Counted from the stretch's first letter, positions 9,018 through 18,274 are shown. The stretch: 64,000 nucleotides of DNA from Veillonella sp. VA137 (GCF_003992015.1 NZ_RQVK01000006.1:62001-126000); one strand, 5' to 3'. Numbers and translations are program-made. The notes: generated by a model not told the origin, from the sequence alone.

Positions 9018-9296
9018 ATGGTTGAATTTACTCTTGAACCTTTCGCAAATGATTCTTTCCGCCTGCTAAAGTCGATGAAGGAAAATCAAGTCGAAGTGAA
9101 AGGCGATTATTATATCCCCCTATCTCAACAAGAGATAGCTGACATCAACCACATGTCAAAATTAAAAACAAATAGACTATTGCGTGATTTGATTGAGGGA
9201 GATTATGTTTGCCCTTATCAAAATAAGCGTGGCAAGTATGCAATTACTGAAAAAGGTCAAAAAGTTTTACGCCTAATTCAGAAGAAAAATACTTGA
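9018..9296 (+). CDS. Small winged-helix transcriptional regulator of the restriction cassette
   Basis: The 92-residue protein is read from the ATG at 9018, which follows TTAGGAGGG with good spacing; a longer frame upstream has no ribosome site. The centre reads IPLSQQEIADINHMSKLKTNRLLRDL, a helix-turn-helix, followed by a wing (CPYQNKRGKYAITEKGQKVL). Such regulators often accompany restriction-modification genes, and here the next promoter starts inside its own stop codon. The likely role is autoregulation or control of the following methylase-nuclease gene; that is inference from position. Confidence 0.7.
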   Translation: MVEFTLEPFANDSFRLLKSMKENQVEVKGDYYIPLSQQEIADINHMSKLKTNRLLRDLIEGDYVCPYQNKRGKYAITEKGQKVLRLIQKKNT

Positions 9297-9320
9297 CGAA
9301 GGAGAGAATGATGGTACAAT
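9293..9320 (+). promoter_or_regulatory. Promoter for the BcgI-like operon
   Basis: TTGACG (9293-9298) and TACAAT (9315-9320) are spaced by 16 bases. The -35 overlaps the TGA stop of the regulator gene. It would produce a leader of about 120 nt before the ATG at 9449, containing two hairpins. Confidence 0.65.
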
Positions 9321-9347
9321 CATTAGACAAGAAAAGACAAGTAATTA

Positions 9348-9428
9348 AGGTTATTTCTTTAACCTCTTTTTATGCTACAAAAAGAAAGACAGAATTTACT
9401 ACTAAGCGTGTAAGTTCTGTTTTTTGTG
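9348..9428 (+). terminator. Two terminator-like hairpins in the leader (attenuator candidate)
   Basis: The first is AGGTTA (9348-9353) with TAACCT (9360-9365), followed by CTTTTTATG. The second is ACAGAATTTAC (9389-9399) with GTAAGTTCTGT (9410-9420), 11 pairs with one G-U, followed by TTTTTGTGTTT. Both lie between a promoter and the start codon, so they look like transcription attenuators rather than operon ends. The ribosome site AGGAAGGGAG follows the second. Confidence 0.6.
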
Positions 9429-9448
9429 TTTAGAGGAAGGGAGCAATC

Positions 9449-11905
9449 ATGGGGAAAATAACAAAAGAAGAAAAATTCCTAATCGAACAATATATAAAAT
9501 CCTTTGATAAACAAATTGTGAAGGTGGATGTAGAACAAGATTCTATAATCTATGATAAAAGTTTATCAATGGATAAAAAAATTAAAATGAAAAATTGTGG
9601 TGATGAGGAATGGACGAGAGCATTTATTATCACAAAATTAGTAAATGAATTAGGCTATCCAGTCGAAAGAATAAAACTAGAAAAGCGATTCAATCTAGGA
9701 AGAGGAGCTAAAGAGGTTTATGTTGATGTCAGATTATCAGATGCTAACGGAGACGCCTTCTTGTTCTTTGAAATAAAGTCTCCAAGTCAGTATGAAATTG
9801 AAATGGAAACTGCGATTGAAAATCAGTTGATAAAAGTAGCCAGTCAAGAAATAGCTGAGGGACATAATGTAAAATACTTGGTCTATTCTAGTATCAATTT
9901 TACCAATAATTCTGTCCAAGATATTTCGATATTATTAGATTATAGTAGAAATAATTCCTATGAACTATGGAAAGAAAATCGTGAATATACAGATACTATA
10001 CCTTCAAATTACGGTTTAGCAATCAAAAAACCTTATGTTCGAGGAAGTGACAAAGATTTAGAGTTAGATTATAGCGAATCTACTATCAATCAATTAAGTG
10101 TTAAGTTGCATGATGTCCTTTGGGGTGGTGGAGCAACTTCTGATAATGATATTTTTTCAGCATTGACTAATCTAATTCTAGCTAAAATACATGATGAGGA
10201 CACCACTTCTGATGATGAAGCATATAAATTTCAATCTAACACTTTTATTGATTCAAATGAAGAATTTGAAAGTTTGGAAGATTTATATGATAGAATAAAT
10301 GGATTGTATATTGATGCAGTTAAAGAAAGAATGTCTATTACGAATGAAGCAGATATTCCGCCAGTAGTTCAACGTGGAAAATTTTCTCTTTCAAAACTAA
10401 AACACACAGTACAAACTTTAGAAAAATATGCTTTTAGAGCTGAAAATGGTGTTATAGCAAACCAAGACTTGTTAGGAAAATTTTTTGAAGGAATTATTCA
10501 GAGTGATTATAAACAAAGTAAAGGTCAATTTTTTACCCCTCAAAACATTGTAAAGTTTATGTTCTATGCAGTAAAAGCTGATGAACAAGCAATCGAACTC
10601 ATCAATAATGGGACACCTAGTTTACCATATTTTATAGACCCATCTGCTGGAAGTGGTACATTTATGGTTGAATTTATGAGGTTATTAACACACGAGATTT
10701 CAAAAACTACTAAATTAAAACGAAATCCTCAAATTACTCAAAAAAGAAATCAATGGTTCCCAAGTTGGGCTGAAAATACATGGGCACAGCAATATGTATA
10801 TGGCATTGAATTAAATCATGATTTAGGAACTGCCGTCAAGGTAAATATGATTTTACATGGAGATGGCTCTGCAAACGTATTTTCCGGAACAGAATTAGGA
10901 GATGGGTTATCAAAATTCACAAAGTATCTTAAGTTAGATGCAGATGGTAATAAACGTGATAATAACGAACTAGAGAAAAATACACATAGTGATGTGTACT
11001 CTAAACCTGTCAACGAACATTTTGACATTATAATGAGTAACCCACCATTCTCCGTAAAATTAGATGGGGATACACAAAAAGAAGTTGCAAGTAATTTTAT
11101 CTTCTCAAATAAGAGTTCAGAAAATTTGTTTATTGAAAGATACTATCAGCTATTGAAACCTAATGGGAGGTTAGCTGTTGTATTGCCTGAAAGTATCTTT
11201 GATACCGCTCAAAACAAATATATACGAGTGTTTCTGTTTAAGTATTTTAAGATAAAAGCTCTTGTATCTTTACCACAAACTACTTTTGCTTATACTCCTA
11301 CCAAAACGTCAATTCTCTTTGCACAGAAAAAAACAAAGGATGAGATTAAAAATTGGAACAAAAACATCATCAAAGCGTGTTTAGAATATGATCGTTTAAG
11401 TCTCGTTGTAGGAAATCTATATAAAGTATTTTTTGAAGAAAAAGACGAGAAGAATTTAAATATCAAAGAGCTTTCTGGGGAACAACGTTCTTTGGCGGTT
11501 GCGGAATTTCTGCAAGTTGGAATAGGTTTGCAAATTGATTCTAGCGAATCTTGGGAAATCTTATTAGAAAAGTATAAATCTGAATTATTAGATACAGAGG
11601 GGAATAGAACACAAGGATTGTTAATTCCTGACAAAGATTTGGAAAAATTAACTGAAGGATATGAAGTAAATATAAACTGGGTTCTTAGATATATAGCCAA
11701 CAAAACAGAATTACAAAACAATGTTTTTATGGCAGAAACTGAGCATATTGGATTCAAAGTTAAAAAACGAAAAGGTAAGGTTGTTTTGCAAAAATCCAAA
11801 AACGAACTCTACCTAGAGGATGAAAACGGAGAAATATTAACTGTTGATACAGAAAAAGCAAATATACTTAGCTTAATTAGAGAAATAGAATGGGATAAAA
11901 TATGA
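9449..11905 (+). CDS. BcgI-like fused restriction endonuclease/N6-adenine methyltransferase subunit
   Basis: A single 818-residue chain combines cutting and methylating activities. The N-terminal 200 residues look like an HsdR-N/PD-(D/E)xK nuclease, with D93 in YVDVRL and E108-x-K110 in FFEIKSP, preceded by EEWTR. The centre and C-terminus form a gamma-class adenine methylase: KGQFFTPQNIVKFM, then DPSAGSGTF near residue 396 and NPPF near residue 530. The arrangement nuclease-methylase plus a separate specificity gene is that of type IIG/BcgI enzymes as I know them; a type I HsdM would lack the nuclease. The next gene, a specificity subunit, overlaps by 4 bases. Confidence 0.82.
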   Translation: MGKITKEEKFLIEQYIKSFDKQIVKVDVEQDSIIYDKSLSMDKKIKMKNCGDEEWTRAFIITKLVNELGYPVERIKLEKRFNLGRGAKEVYVDVRLSDANGDAFLFFEIKSPSQYEIEMETAIENQLIKVASQEIAEGHNVKYLVYSSINFTNNSVQDISILLDYSRNNSYELWKENREYTDTIPSNYGLAIKKPYVRGSDKDLELDYSESTINQLSVKLHDVLWGGGATSDNDIFSALTNLILAKIHDEDTTSDDEAYKFQSNTFIDSNEEFESLEDLYDRINGLYIDAVKERMSITNEADIPPVVQRGKFSLSKLKHTVQTLEKYAFRAENGVIANQDLLGKFFEGIIQSDYKQSKGQFFTPQNIVKFMFYAVKADEQAIELINNGTPSLPYFIDPSAGSGTFMVEFMRLLTHEISKTTKLKRNPQITQKRNQWFPSWAENTWAQQYVYGIELNHDLGTAVKVNMILHGDGSANVFSGTELGDGLSKFTKYLKLDADGNKRDNNELEKNTHSDVYSKPVNEHFDIIMSNPPFSVKLDGDTQKEVASNFIFSNKSSENLFIERYYQLLKPNGRLAVVLPESIFDTAQNKYIRVFLFKYFKIKALVSLPQTTFAYTPTKTSILFAQKKTKDEIKNWNKNIIKACLEYDRLSLVVGNLYKVFFEEKDEKNLNIKELSGEQRSLAVAEFLQVGIGLQIDSSESWEILLEKYKSELLDTEGNRTQGLLIPDKDLEKLTEGYEVNINWVLRYIANKTELQNNVFMAETEHIGFKVKKRKGKVVLQKSKNELYLEDENGEILTVDTEKANILSLIREIEWDKI

Positions 11906-13329
11906 AAATAGCCAGTTATACTTTTAAAGATTTATTTATAGAGGATAGTTTGCGAATTGATTATTCATTTATTAGTCTGTCAAACAGAAATTATCAAGAA
12001 AGCTATTCTTTTACTGATATTTTTCTAGAAGTTACTTCTAATACTGTTAAGGATATTCCAAGCGGAAAGTTTAGATACTGCCAAATTGGAGATGTAGATT
12101 CCAATGGAACAGTCAATCCCGTTTCTCTCGATTTTGAAAATGAAGATAGAGATTTTGAGAATGTTGACTATTATAAAAAAATAAGAAACAACGATATTAT
12201 CAAAGTAAAAAAAGGGGATATTTTAATTTCTTCTATTCGACCAAATCTTAAAAAGATTATCTACATTGATGAGACAAAAGAGGACATTTTTTTTACAAAC
12301 GCATTTATTCATCTACGTTCGGTTGACCTTAGATATAGTTTGATAAACTATTTCATATTGAGAGACTTTTTCCTGAATGATATAATTTCAGTAGCTAGAG
12401 TAGGTAAAGGTTATCCCACTATCAAATTTTCAGACTTACGATATATAAATTTTGATAAAACAACAATAGATAAAATCTATTCTAATGGAGAAGATAACTT
12501 TTCTATAATTTCTGCAAAATATCAAGAAATACAGAAGTTATTGCAAGAATCTATCACAAGATTTGACTTTTGTAACGAAATTTTTTCCAAGAAATTTTTT
12601 TGGGATTTAAGTGAATTTCAGAAAATAAAAGAGAATAGAGTTTTTTATCGAGATAGTTCTATATTTGTAAACTCGAATGACCTTAGAATGAGTTTTCATT
12701 TCAATCATCCTATTAGAAGTTATATAATTAGCACTTTACAAAATCAAAATTTTGAACTACTGAAAAATTTGACAACAGAACGAATTACTCTCGGACAATC
12801 AATAAAACCTGAAGAATATGTTTCAGATGGTATGTTTTCAAATTATTACTATGTATCAATGAACACCATAAAAACTTGGGATTTCAATGCTGATGAAGCT
12901 AAATTAGTTACCAGTGAATATTATCTATCTAATTATGAAAATAAGAGTGTAGCAATGGGAGATGTAATAATTGCACGTTCTGGTGAAGCAATCGGTAAAA
13001 CATCGTTAATTCCCAAAAATGTAGAAGGTATTTATGCCGATTTTACAATTAGAGTGAGAGTTGACAAAAATAAGATTCTCCCTGAATACTTTTATTATTT
13101 TACATTAACTGATTTTTTTAGAAGTTTAATAATGACTGATTATAGCGGTCTTCAAAATAAAAATATTTACCCAAAAAATTTAGGAGATTTCCCTATACCA
13201 ATGATAGTTTTAGAAGAACAAAAAGAAATAGTTAGAGACATAGAGTATTTTATGAAGAAGGAAGAACAAAAGAAAGAGAAAGCTCATGTAGTATATAGTG
13301 AAATCATAAAATTGTTATCTGCTTTATAA
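11902..13329 (+). CDS. Specificity (S) subunit of the BcgI-like system
   Basis: A 475-residue protein with two target-recognition halves, as in HsdS and BcgIB. Each half has a segment of the type GDILISSIRPNLKK or GDVIIARSGEAIGKTSLIP, followed by a part like FSDLRYINF or KNIYPKNLGDFPIPMIVLEEQKEI and a helical coil. It would choose the DNA sequence for the fused nuclease-methylase encoded just upstream, with which it shares an ATGA overlap. Codon use is very AT-rich compared with flanking core genes, consistent with transfer. The gene ends 6 bases inside a convergent gene. Confidence 0.85.
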   Translation: MKIASYTFKDLFIEDSLRIDYSFISLSNRNYQESYSFTDIFLEVTSNTVKDIPSGKFRYCQIGDVDSNGTVNPVSLDFENEDRDFENVDYYKKIRNNDIIKVKKGDILISSIRPNLKKIIYIDETKEDIFFTNAFIHLRSVDLRYSLINYFILRDFFLNDIISVARVGKGYPTIKFSDLRYINFDKTTIDKIYSNGEDNFSIISAKYQEIQKLLQESITRFDFCNEIFSKKFFWDLSEFQKIKENRVFYRDSSIFVNSNDLRMSFHFNHPIRSYIISTLQNQNFELLKNLTTERITLGQSIKPEEYVSDGMFSNYYYVSMNTIKTWDFNADEAKLVTSEYYLSNYENKSVAMGDVIIARSGEAIGKTSLIPKNVEGIYADFTIRVRVDKNKILPEYFYYFTLTDFFRSLIMTDYSGLQNKNIYPKNLGDFPIPMIVLEEQKEIVRDIEYFMKKEEQKKEKAHVVYSEIIKLLSAL

Positions 13330-13719
13330 CACATACCCACTAGACCGCATCACTTCCAAATCTTCTTCATCTATGAGTTGATTTCGGTCTTTTGCGAGTT
13401 GTTGGTAGAGTATATCTTGAATATTATCCTGCTTCAAGATAACTGATACCAACGACCAATGAGCTAGTTTCTTGTAACGAGGAATCCGACATTCCTTAGC
13501 GATAGCGTATAGGCGTGTTTTTGGCAAGTCTAAGCGGTACTCACGCTTATTGAATGATAATACTCCATCTTCCTCGTTAAACTTGAAATAGGGGTTATCA
13601 ATGGCATTTCTAGCCTTTTCCGTTTCTTCTTTCAATATTTCCATATAGCGAGAACTTGGTTTTGGTAATGATAATTCTTTTTGCCTTACTTCGGTTGAAG
13701 TAAGGTTTTTCTTAGCCAT
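13324..13719 (-). CDS. Hypothetical protein at the right end of the restriction cassette
   Basis: I do not recognise this 131-residue protein. The start at 13719 is chosen because AAAGAGGTG lies just upstream; an in-frame ATG 7 codons earlier has none. The sequence is hydrophilic, begins with a Lys/Thr-rich stretch and holds PKPSSRYMEILKEETEKAR, then RLYAIAKECRIPRYKK, which could form a helix-turn-helix-like unit, and an acidic end. No membrane segment or signal peptide is visible. It converges on the S subunit gene with a 6-base overlap, which suggests that it entered with the cassette. Confidence 0.55.
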   Translation of the reverse strand: MAKKNLTSTEVRQKELSLPKPSSRYMEILKEETEKARNAIDNPYFKFNEEDGVLSFNKREYRLDLPKTRLYAIAKECRIPRYKKLAHWSLVSVILKQDNIQDILYQQLAKDRNQLIDEEDLEVMRSSGYVL

Positions 13720-13917
13720 AAAACACCTCTTTAACAACATATGGTTTAATTATTTACACTATAATTACAACATAAAACAATCTGGATTCACAGTAAGAAA
13801 CAGCCTTGAAATAGAGGTATTGAGTTTAGAAATGTTGTTATAATGGCGATTTGAACTGTCACACCATTATTGGATAATATAATATATTTGTTAGAGCATG
13901 CTATAGGTTTCGATATA

Positions 13918-13926
13918 TGGTATAAT
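13918..13926 (+). promoter_or_regulatory. Extended -10 promoter of rnmV-rsmA
   Basis: TGGTATAAT is an extended -10 box 29 bases before the rnmV ATG. No good -35 is seen at the right distance, which fits an extended -10 promoter. Confidence 0.5.
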
Positions 13927-13954
13927 AATAAAATACTATGTTGTGGAGGAGCTT

Positions 13955-14494
13955 ATGTTAAAACAGGTCTTGGTGGTTGAGGGAAAATCAGATATTCAAC
14001 GGGTGCAACAAGCCTTAGAGGTGGAGTGTATTGCTACGGAAGGGTTTAATTTGCGTAAGCCTGTGCTCAGTCGGATTAAGGATGCCTATGAAAAGAGGGG
14101 GATTATTATTCTGACAGATCCAGATTATGCAGGTGAGCGGATTCGACGTTTTTTGACGAAGCGATTCCCGTTGGCACAGCATGCGTTTGTGCCACGAGAG
14201 GAAGCTTATGCCAATGATGATATTGGGATTGAGCAAGCAAGTCCTGAATCCATCCGTAAGGCCTTAGAAGTGCTCCACATAGAATCTATGGAATCTTCAG
14301 AGTTGTTTACGATGCAAGATTTAGTACAACATGATTTAAGTGGAGGTCCTAGCAGTGCTGCTATGAGGGCGCGCGTTGGTGCTAAGCTAGGAATAGGCTA
14401 TGGGAATGGGAAACAGTTTTTGTATCGTTTAAATCATTACGGTATTAGCCGTGAAGCTTTTTTTGAGGCACTTTCAGAAAAAGAAATACAGTAG
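13955..14494 (+). CDS. rnmV: Ribonuclease M5 (5S rRNA maturase)
   Basis: Trims the 5S rRNA precursor with ribosomal protein L18 as cofactor. It is a Toprim-domain nuclease: LVVEGKSD supplies the catalytic Glu and IILTDPDYAGERIRR the DxD motif. The ATG at 13955 is used because GGAGGA is 5 bases upstream; a GTG at 13943 lies before that site. The later part (GIEQASPESIRKAL and LGIGYGNGKQFLYRLNHYGI) is typical of the family. It is followed after 8 bases by rsmA, the standard Firmicutes order. Confidence 0.95.
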   Translation: MLKQVLVVEGKSDIQRVQQALEVECIATEGFNLRKPVLSRIKDAYEKRGIIILTDPDYAGERIRRFLTKRFPLAQHAFVPREEAYANDDIGIEQASPESIRKALEVLHIESMESSELFTMQDLVQHDLSGGPSSAAMRARVGAKLGIGYGNGKQFLYRLNHYGISREAFFEALSEKEIQ

Positions 14495-14502
14495 GAGAAT
14501 AC

Positions 14503-15363
14503 ATGATAGAATCAATCATTGCAAGTCCAGAGGTTGTACATTATATATGTAAACGATTTGGCATTCAAATGAGTAAAAAATTAGGGCAAAATTTTTTGAT
14601 TAAGCGTACTGTGGTGGATAAGATTGTACAGGCTGCGGAGTTAGAAGCAGGCGATGCAGTGTTAGAGGTAGGTCCTGGGATTGGTACTTTAACGCAAGGT
14701 TTGGCACAGAGTGGGGCTAAGGTTACCTCTGTAGAACTAGATAGACGTTTGTTAGAGGTCTTAGACACGACCTTAGAGGCATACGATAATGTACGCATCA
14801 TTCATGGGGATGTGCTGAAAGTTAATATCCCAGAATTAATGGACCATAAACCGTTTAAGGTAGTAGCGAACCTACCATACTATATTACAACACCTATTAT
14901 TATGTCTTTGCTAGAATCTAAGTTACCTATCGAGCGTTTAGTAGTGATGGTCCAAAAAGAAGTAGCAGAGCGTATGCTTGCTAAGCCAGGTACAAAAATG
15001 TATGGCGCTTTATCAGTGGCGGTGCAATATTACACGGATCCATATATTGTCATGGATGTGCCACCTAAAGCGTTTTTACCGGCGCCTGAGGTGACTAGTG
15101 CCGTGATTTGTTGTCCATTGCGCAGTGAACCACCTGTAAAAGTCCATAGTGAAGCGTATTTCTTCCGTGCTGTGAAAGCAGGCTTTGCACAACGGCGTAA
15201 GACGTTCAGCAACACAATGAAGACCACTGGATTGAGTAAAGAAGCCATCGAAGCTATTTTGGCAAAAGCTAATATTGATGGAACACGTCGTGGAGAGACA
15301 TTCACATTAGATGAATTTGCTCTCATTGGCAATGCTTGGTATGAGCTAGATCAAGAAGGATAA
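14503..15363 (+). CDS. rsmA: 16S rRNA (adenine1518/1519-N6)-dimethyltransferase
   Basis: KsgA/RsmA dimethylates two adjacent adenines near the 3' end of 16S rRNA. The protein shows KKLGQNFLI at the N-terminus, the SAM loop EVGPGIGTLT near residue 55, ELDRRLLEVL, NLPYYITTPI (the catalytic NLPY motif) near residue 122, and the C-terminal FAQRRKTFSN segment. The 286 residues are full length. It is the last gene before the strong terminator at 15472-15510. Confidence 0.97.
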   Translation: MIESIIASPEVVHYICKRFGIQMSKKLGQNFLIKRTVVDKIVQAAELEAGDAVLEVGPGIGTLTQGLAQSGAKVTSVELDRRLLEVLDTTLEAYDNVRIIHGDVLKVNIPELMDHKPFKVVANLPYYITTPIIMSLLESKLPIERLVVMVQKEVAERMLAKPGTKMYGALSVAVQYYTDPYIVMDVPPKAFLPAPEVTSAVICCPLRSEPPVKVHSEAYFFRAVKAGFAQRRKTFSNTMKTTGLSKEAIEAILAKANIDGTRRGETFTLDEFALIGNAWYELDQEG

Positions 15364-15471
15364 TATATGTAAAGGTTAGATAAGCAAGGACATATTTGTC
15401 TCTAATCGATGAGGAAATAGAGTTCCTATTTTGCGCATGCGACTGACTTCAAAACTTTACAAATAAACAAT

Positions 15472-15510
15472 AAAAAGGGCTATACCCAATAGATGGGTAT
15501 AGTCCTTTTT
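15472..15510 (+). terminator. Intrinsic terminator after rsmA
   Basis: A 17-bp stem with one G-U pair, AAAAAGGGCTATACCCA (15472-15488) and TGGGTATAGTCCTTTTT (15494-15510), with a loop of about 5 nt and a run of five T. It ends the rnmV-rsmA operon. Confidence 0.85.
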
Positions 15511-15520
15511 GTGTACTAGA

Positions 15521-15697
15521 TTATACTAAAGGCGTAAACTGTATGGTTAGCTCCATAGCACGTTGTAGCGTGTGATAGATATAACTTTTTTGTAGAGCAT
15601 TGTGACAAACAGAAGTGAGTGCATCATCATCAGTGTCCGCATATACATAATAGGTGATATGACAGGTTTTGATGGAAGTATGATAAAAATGTATACA
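15521..15697 (-). pseudogene. Possible remnant reading frame without a start codon
   Basis: Between two in-frame stops, the minus strand is open for 58 codons and reads like protein in its later part (for example HITYYVYADTDDDALTSV). No ATG, GTG or TTG with a ribosome site is available near its beginning. It lies in the 380-base gap between rsmA and gltS. It may be the decayed end of a gene or a chance frame; nothing else is seen in this gap apart from the two terminators. Confidence 0.15.
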
Positions 15698-15700
15698 TTA

Positions 15701-15734
15701 AAAAGACAGTCCTTGCAAGCAAAGACTGTCTTTT
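15701..15734 (-). terminator. Intrinsic terminator of gltS
   Basis: AAAAGACAGTCCTT (15701-15714) pairs with AAAGACTGTCTTTT (15721-15734). On the minus strand this gives a stem ending in a T run, 10 bases after the gltS stop. Confidence 0.75.
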
Positions 15735-15743
15735 GAGCAATCA

Positions 15744-16988
15744 TTAAATTAATTTTGCCATAAATGTGATTAGGAATGCGTTAGTAAAGTCGATGAGGAA
15801 GGCACCTACTAAGGATACGACTAACCACGCTTTTGGAGATGGACCGTATTTAGAAGCCAAGGACAACATGTTTACCAAAGCATTTGGCGTAGCACCTAAG
15901 CCGAAACCAATGGCACCAGCACCTAACATAACAGAATCGTAGTTGCGTTTGAATAACCAGTAGATTAAGTATGCAAAGATTGTAATTAATACCATTTGTG
16001 CTGCTAAGATTGCCATTAAAGGTAATGCTAAGTCAACTAATTGTGCTAATTTCAAGCTATTAATAGCCATTGTAACGAAGATACTTAAAGATACATTAGA
16101 AACTGCATCTAAAGCAGCACCATTAATGGAAATGTGACCAGTGAAGTCAGCATAGTTACGAATACAAGCGCCGACGATCATAGCACCAATGTAGGCAGGT
16201 AATGGACCGAATATGGAAGATAGTAGAGCACTGACTAATGTACCAAGACCTAAGGAAATACCTACGAAGGCAATGACATGCATTAGTGATTGTAAATCGA
16301 ATAGTTTACTTTCAGAGTCGGATTCATTAATATCAATACCGTCAGCTTCTAATAGTTCAGGATGATCGACTGGAGTAGGGACATTGTGCATTTTGATGAT
16401 GCGGTCACCTACAGGAGCACCTAATAATGTACCAGCTACCATACCGAATGTAGCGGCTGCGATAGCGGCAGAGGCAACACCCGGAACACCAGTTAATTCT
16501 TCAAAGTGAGGACCGAAGGCACCAGCTGTACCAAGGCCACCCATCATGGAAACGGAACCAGCCATAATACCAAAGATTGGTTCAATGCCCATAGCTTTGG
16601 CAATCATGATGCCAGCGCCATTTTGGAAGACGATCCAGATGGTACATATAATCCAGAAGAAGATAATAGCAACGCCACCTTTTTTAAGAACATTTAAACT
16701 AGCCATAAGACCGATAGTGGTGAAGAAGGCTAACATTAAGAATGATTGCAAGGCACTATCGAAGGTGATGTTTACGATTTTATAATAGGATAAAAAGGCA
16801 CATAAGAATGCAAATGGTAAACCACCTACGGCTGGTGCAGGCATGCTCACACGTTGTAAGAAAGGAGAATGTTTTTTGATAAACTCCCCTAAATATAATG
16901 TAACAATAGCTAATGCTACCGTTTGAATCATAGACAGTTTTAATGTCCAGATTCCATTGACTAGACTCAAGTCGATAAGACCTTTCAT
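15744..16988 (-). CDS. gltS: Sodium/glutamate symporter GltS
   Basis: A 414-residue polytopic membrane protein of the ESS family that imports glutamate with sodium. It is almost wholly hydrophobic, with about ten membrane segments in two related halves. Family features are PAPAVGGLPFAFLCAF near residue 50 and MMGGLGTAGAFGPHF near residue 150, and in the second half GFGLGATPNALVNM, which lines the substrate path. The cytoplasmic loop (DHPELLEADGIDINESDSESK) is acidic. It is transcribed alone and divergently from the polysaccharide deacetylase gene. A ribosome site AAAGGGGG precedes the ATG. Confidence 0.93.
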   Translation of the reverse strand: MKGLIDLSLVNGIWTLKLSMIQTVALAIVTLYLGEFIKKHSPFLQRVSMPAPAVGGLPFAFLCAFLSYYKIVNITFDSALQSFLMLAFFTTIGLMASLNVLKKGGVAIIFFWIICTIWIVFQNGAGIMIAKAMGIEPIFGIMAGSVSMMGGLGTAGAFGPHFEELTGVPGVASAAIAAATFGMVAGTLLGAPVGDRIIKMHNVPTPVDHPELLEADGIDINESDSESKLFDLQSLMHVIAFVGISLGLGTLVSALLSSIFGPLPAYIGAMIVGACIRNYADFTGHISINGAALDAVSNVSLSIFVTMAINSLKLAQLVDLALPLMAILAAQMVLITIFAYLIYWLFKRNYDSVMLGAGAIGFGLGATPNALVNMLSLASKYGPSPKAWLVVSLVGAFLIDFTNAFLITFMAKLI

Positions 16989-17437
16989 AGTACAACCCCC
17001 TTTGGAACAAGATGCATATTAGATAAAACTTATGTCATTATCATAGCATGAAATAGGGGGCTTCGTCATAGTGATTTTTTGCACTATAGTGCTATATATG
17101 AGCTATTTTCATCAATGATAGTTAAAGTAAATTTACTATGAATTGTAAACAATTGCAGGTGTTATTCTATAGAATGTAGAAATATACACGTATGAAAGGT
17201 TGTACTTGATAATGCATGATGTATACATTATATAACTATAATAACTTTATATCATAATATAAATGCAAAAATGATATAACTGGAAAAGTGAAATGCGTGT
17301 AATTTTCCTTGTAGAAGGGATAAATTTATGAAAAACAACTGATTAATTTAGTGAACTGTGGTACTATAATATAGGTAGATTTATATTGTTTTGTAATTGT
17401 ATATCATTAGGTAAAGTTACTTACATGTGAGGTTAAT
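16989..17437. promoter_or_regulatory. Divergent promoter region of gltS and the deacetylase gene, with a 12-bp palindrome
   Basis: The perfect palindrome GCACTATAGTGC lies at 17081-17092, about 90 bases upstream of gltS and near a possible gltS promoter (ATGACG and TATGAT, minus strand, 18 apart). It may be an operator. On the plus strand TATAAT at 17365 is a candidate -10 for the deacetylase gene. The rest is AT-rich without a coding frame. Confidence 0.4.
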
Positions 17438-18274
17438 GTGAAACGAATTATTATAGGAATAGTGGGGCTTATTGTAGCTGTAGGTGTATATTTGGGAATA
17501 CAATACCAACGTTCTTGGGATTATAAGGCAGTAGGTGTTCCCGTTTTAAATTATCATCGTATTGATACAGGTATTCGACATTCTTTAGTGGTACCACCAG
17601 AAGAGTTCAAGAAGCAAATGCAATATCTTCATGATGAAGGATACCATACCATTACGTTGGATGAGTTATACGAGTACGTAACAAAAGGAACTGATTTGCC
17701 AGACAAACCAGTACTAATTACTTTTGATGATGGATATATTGATAACTATCAACATGCTATGCCAATTCTAAAAGAATACAATATGAAAGCTACCTTGTTT
17801 ATGATTACTAGTTCCATTGGAGAAAATCGATTTGTCAATGTAGAACAATTGAAAGAAATGCAGGCGAATGGCATCGATATTCAAAGTCATACAGTGAATC
17901 ATAAAGATTTGCGCAATATGTCCTTAGATCAAGCACGGGATGAACTCATTAGCTCGAAAGCAGTTTTAGAAGATCGCATGAAACATCCTGTTCGGTACAT
18001 TGCATATCCAGGTGGATTTGCTAACAAAGATGTAGATAAAATTTCTGAAGAAAGTGGCTATCGAATGGCCTTTACCGTGCAAGCGGGGAATGTAGAGCCA
18101 GGTCAAGATCTATTTAACTTGCCACGACAAGCGGTGTTCTTTAACGATACACCATTCGAAAACTTCTGGGTTCGATTACATTATCCATGGGAAAATGCTT
18201 TTATGTGGCGTATCCATGATAAATTGTTAGAATGGAATTTGAAAGGATTAGCAGATTTGGAACCGTTGTTTTAG
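17438..18274 (+). CDS. Membrane-anchored polysaccharide deacetylase (NodB domain)
   Basis: The start is GTG at 17438; the nearby ATG two bases upstream runs into a stop. An N-terminal membrane segment (residues 3-20) places the enzyme outside the inner membrane. The NodB deacetylase fold follows: VPVLNYHRI, then LITFDDGYIDNY (catalytic and metal aspartates), IQSHTVNHKDLRNMS (metal histidines H-x3-H), YIAYPGGF and GYRMAFTVQAG. It most resembles the IcaB/PgaB-like branch acting on N-acetylglucosamine polymers or peptidoglycan; the exact substrate cannot be told from sequence. It is a single-gene unit closed by the terminator at 18351. Confidence 0.85.
   Translation: MKRIIIGIVGLIVAVGVYLGIQYQRSWDYKAVGVPVLNYHRIDTGIRHSLVVPPEEFKKQMQYLHDEGYHTITLDELYEYVTKGTDLPDKPVLITFDDGYIDNYQHAMPILKEYNMKATLFMITSSIGENRFVNVEQLKEMQANGIDIQSHTVNHKDLRNMSLDQARDELISSKAVLEDRMKHPVRYIAYPGGFANKDVDKISEESGYRMAFTVQAGNVEPGQDLFNLPRQAVFFNDTPFENFWVRLHYPWENAFMWRIHDKLLEWNLKGLADLEPLF

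Noticed and set aside
9449-11905. Ordinary type I HsdM
   Set aside because: The N-terminal 200 residues contain a nuclease-like D-x-ExK arrangement, and no hsdR gene is nearby, so a fused BcgI-like enzyme fits better.
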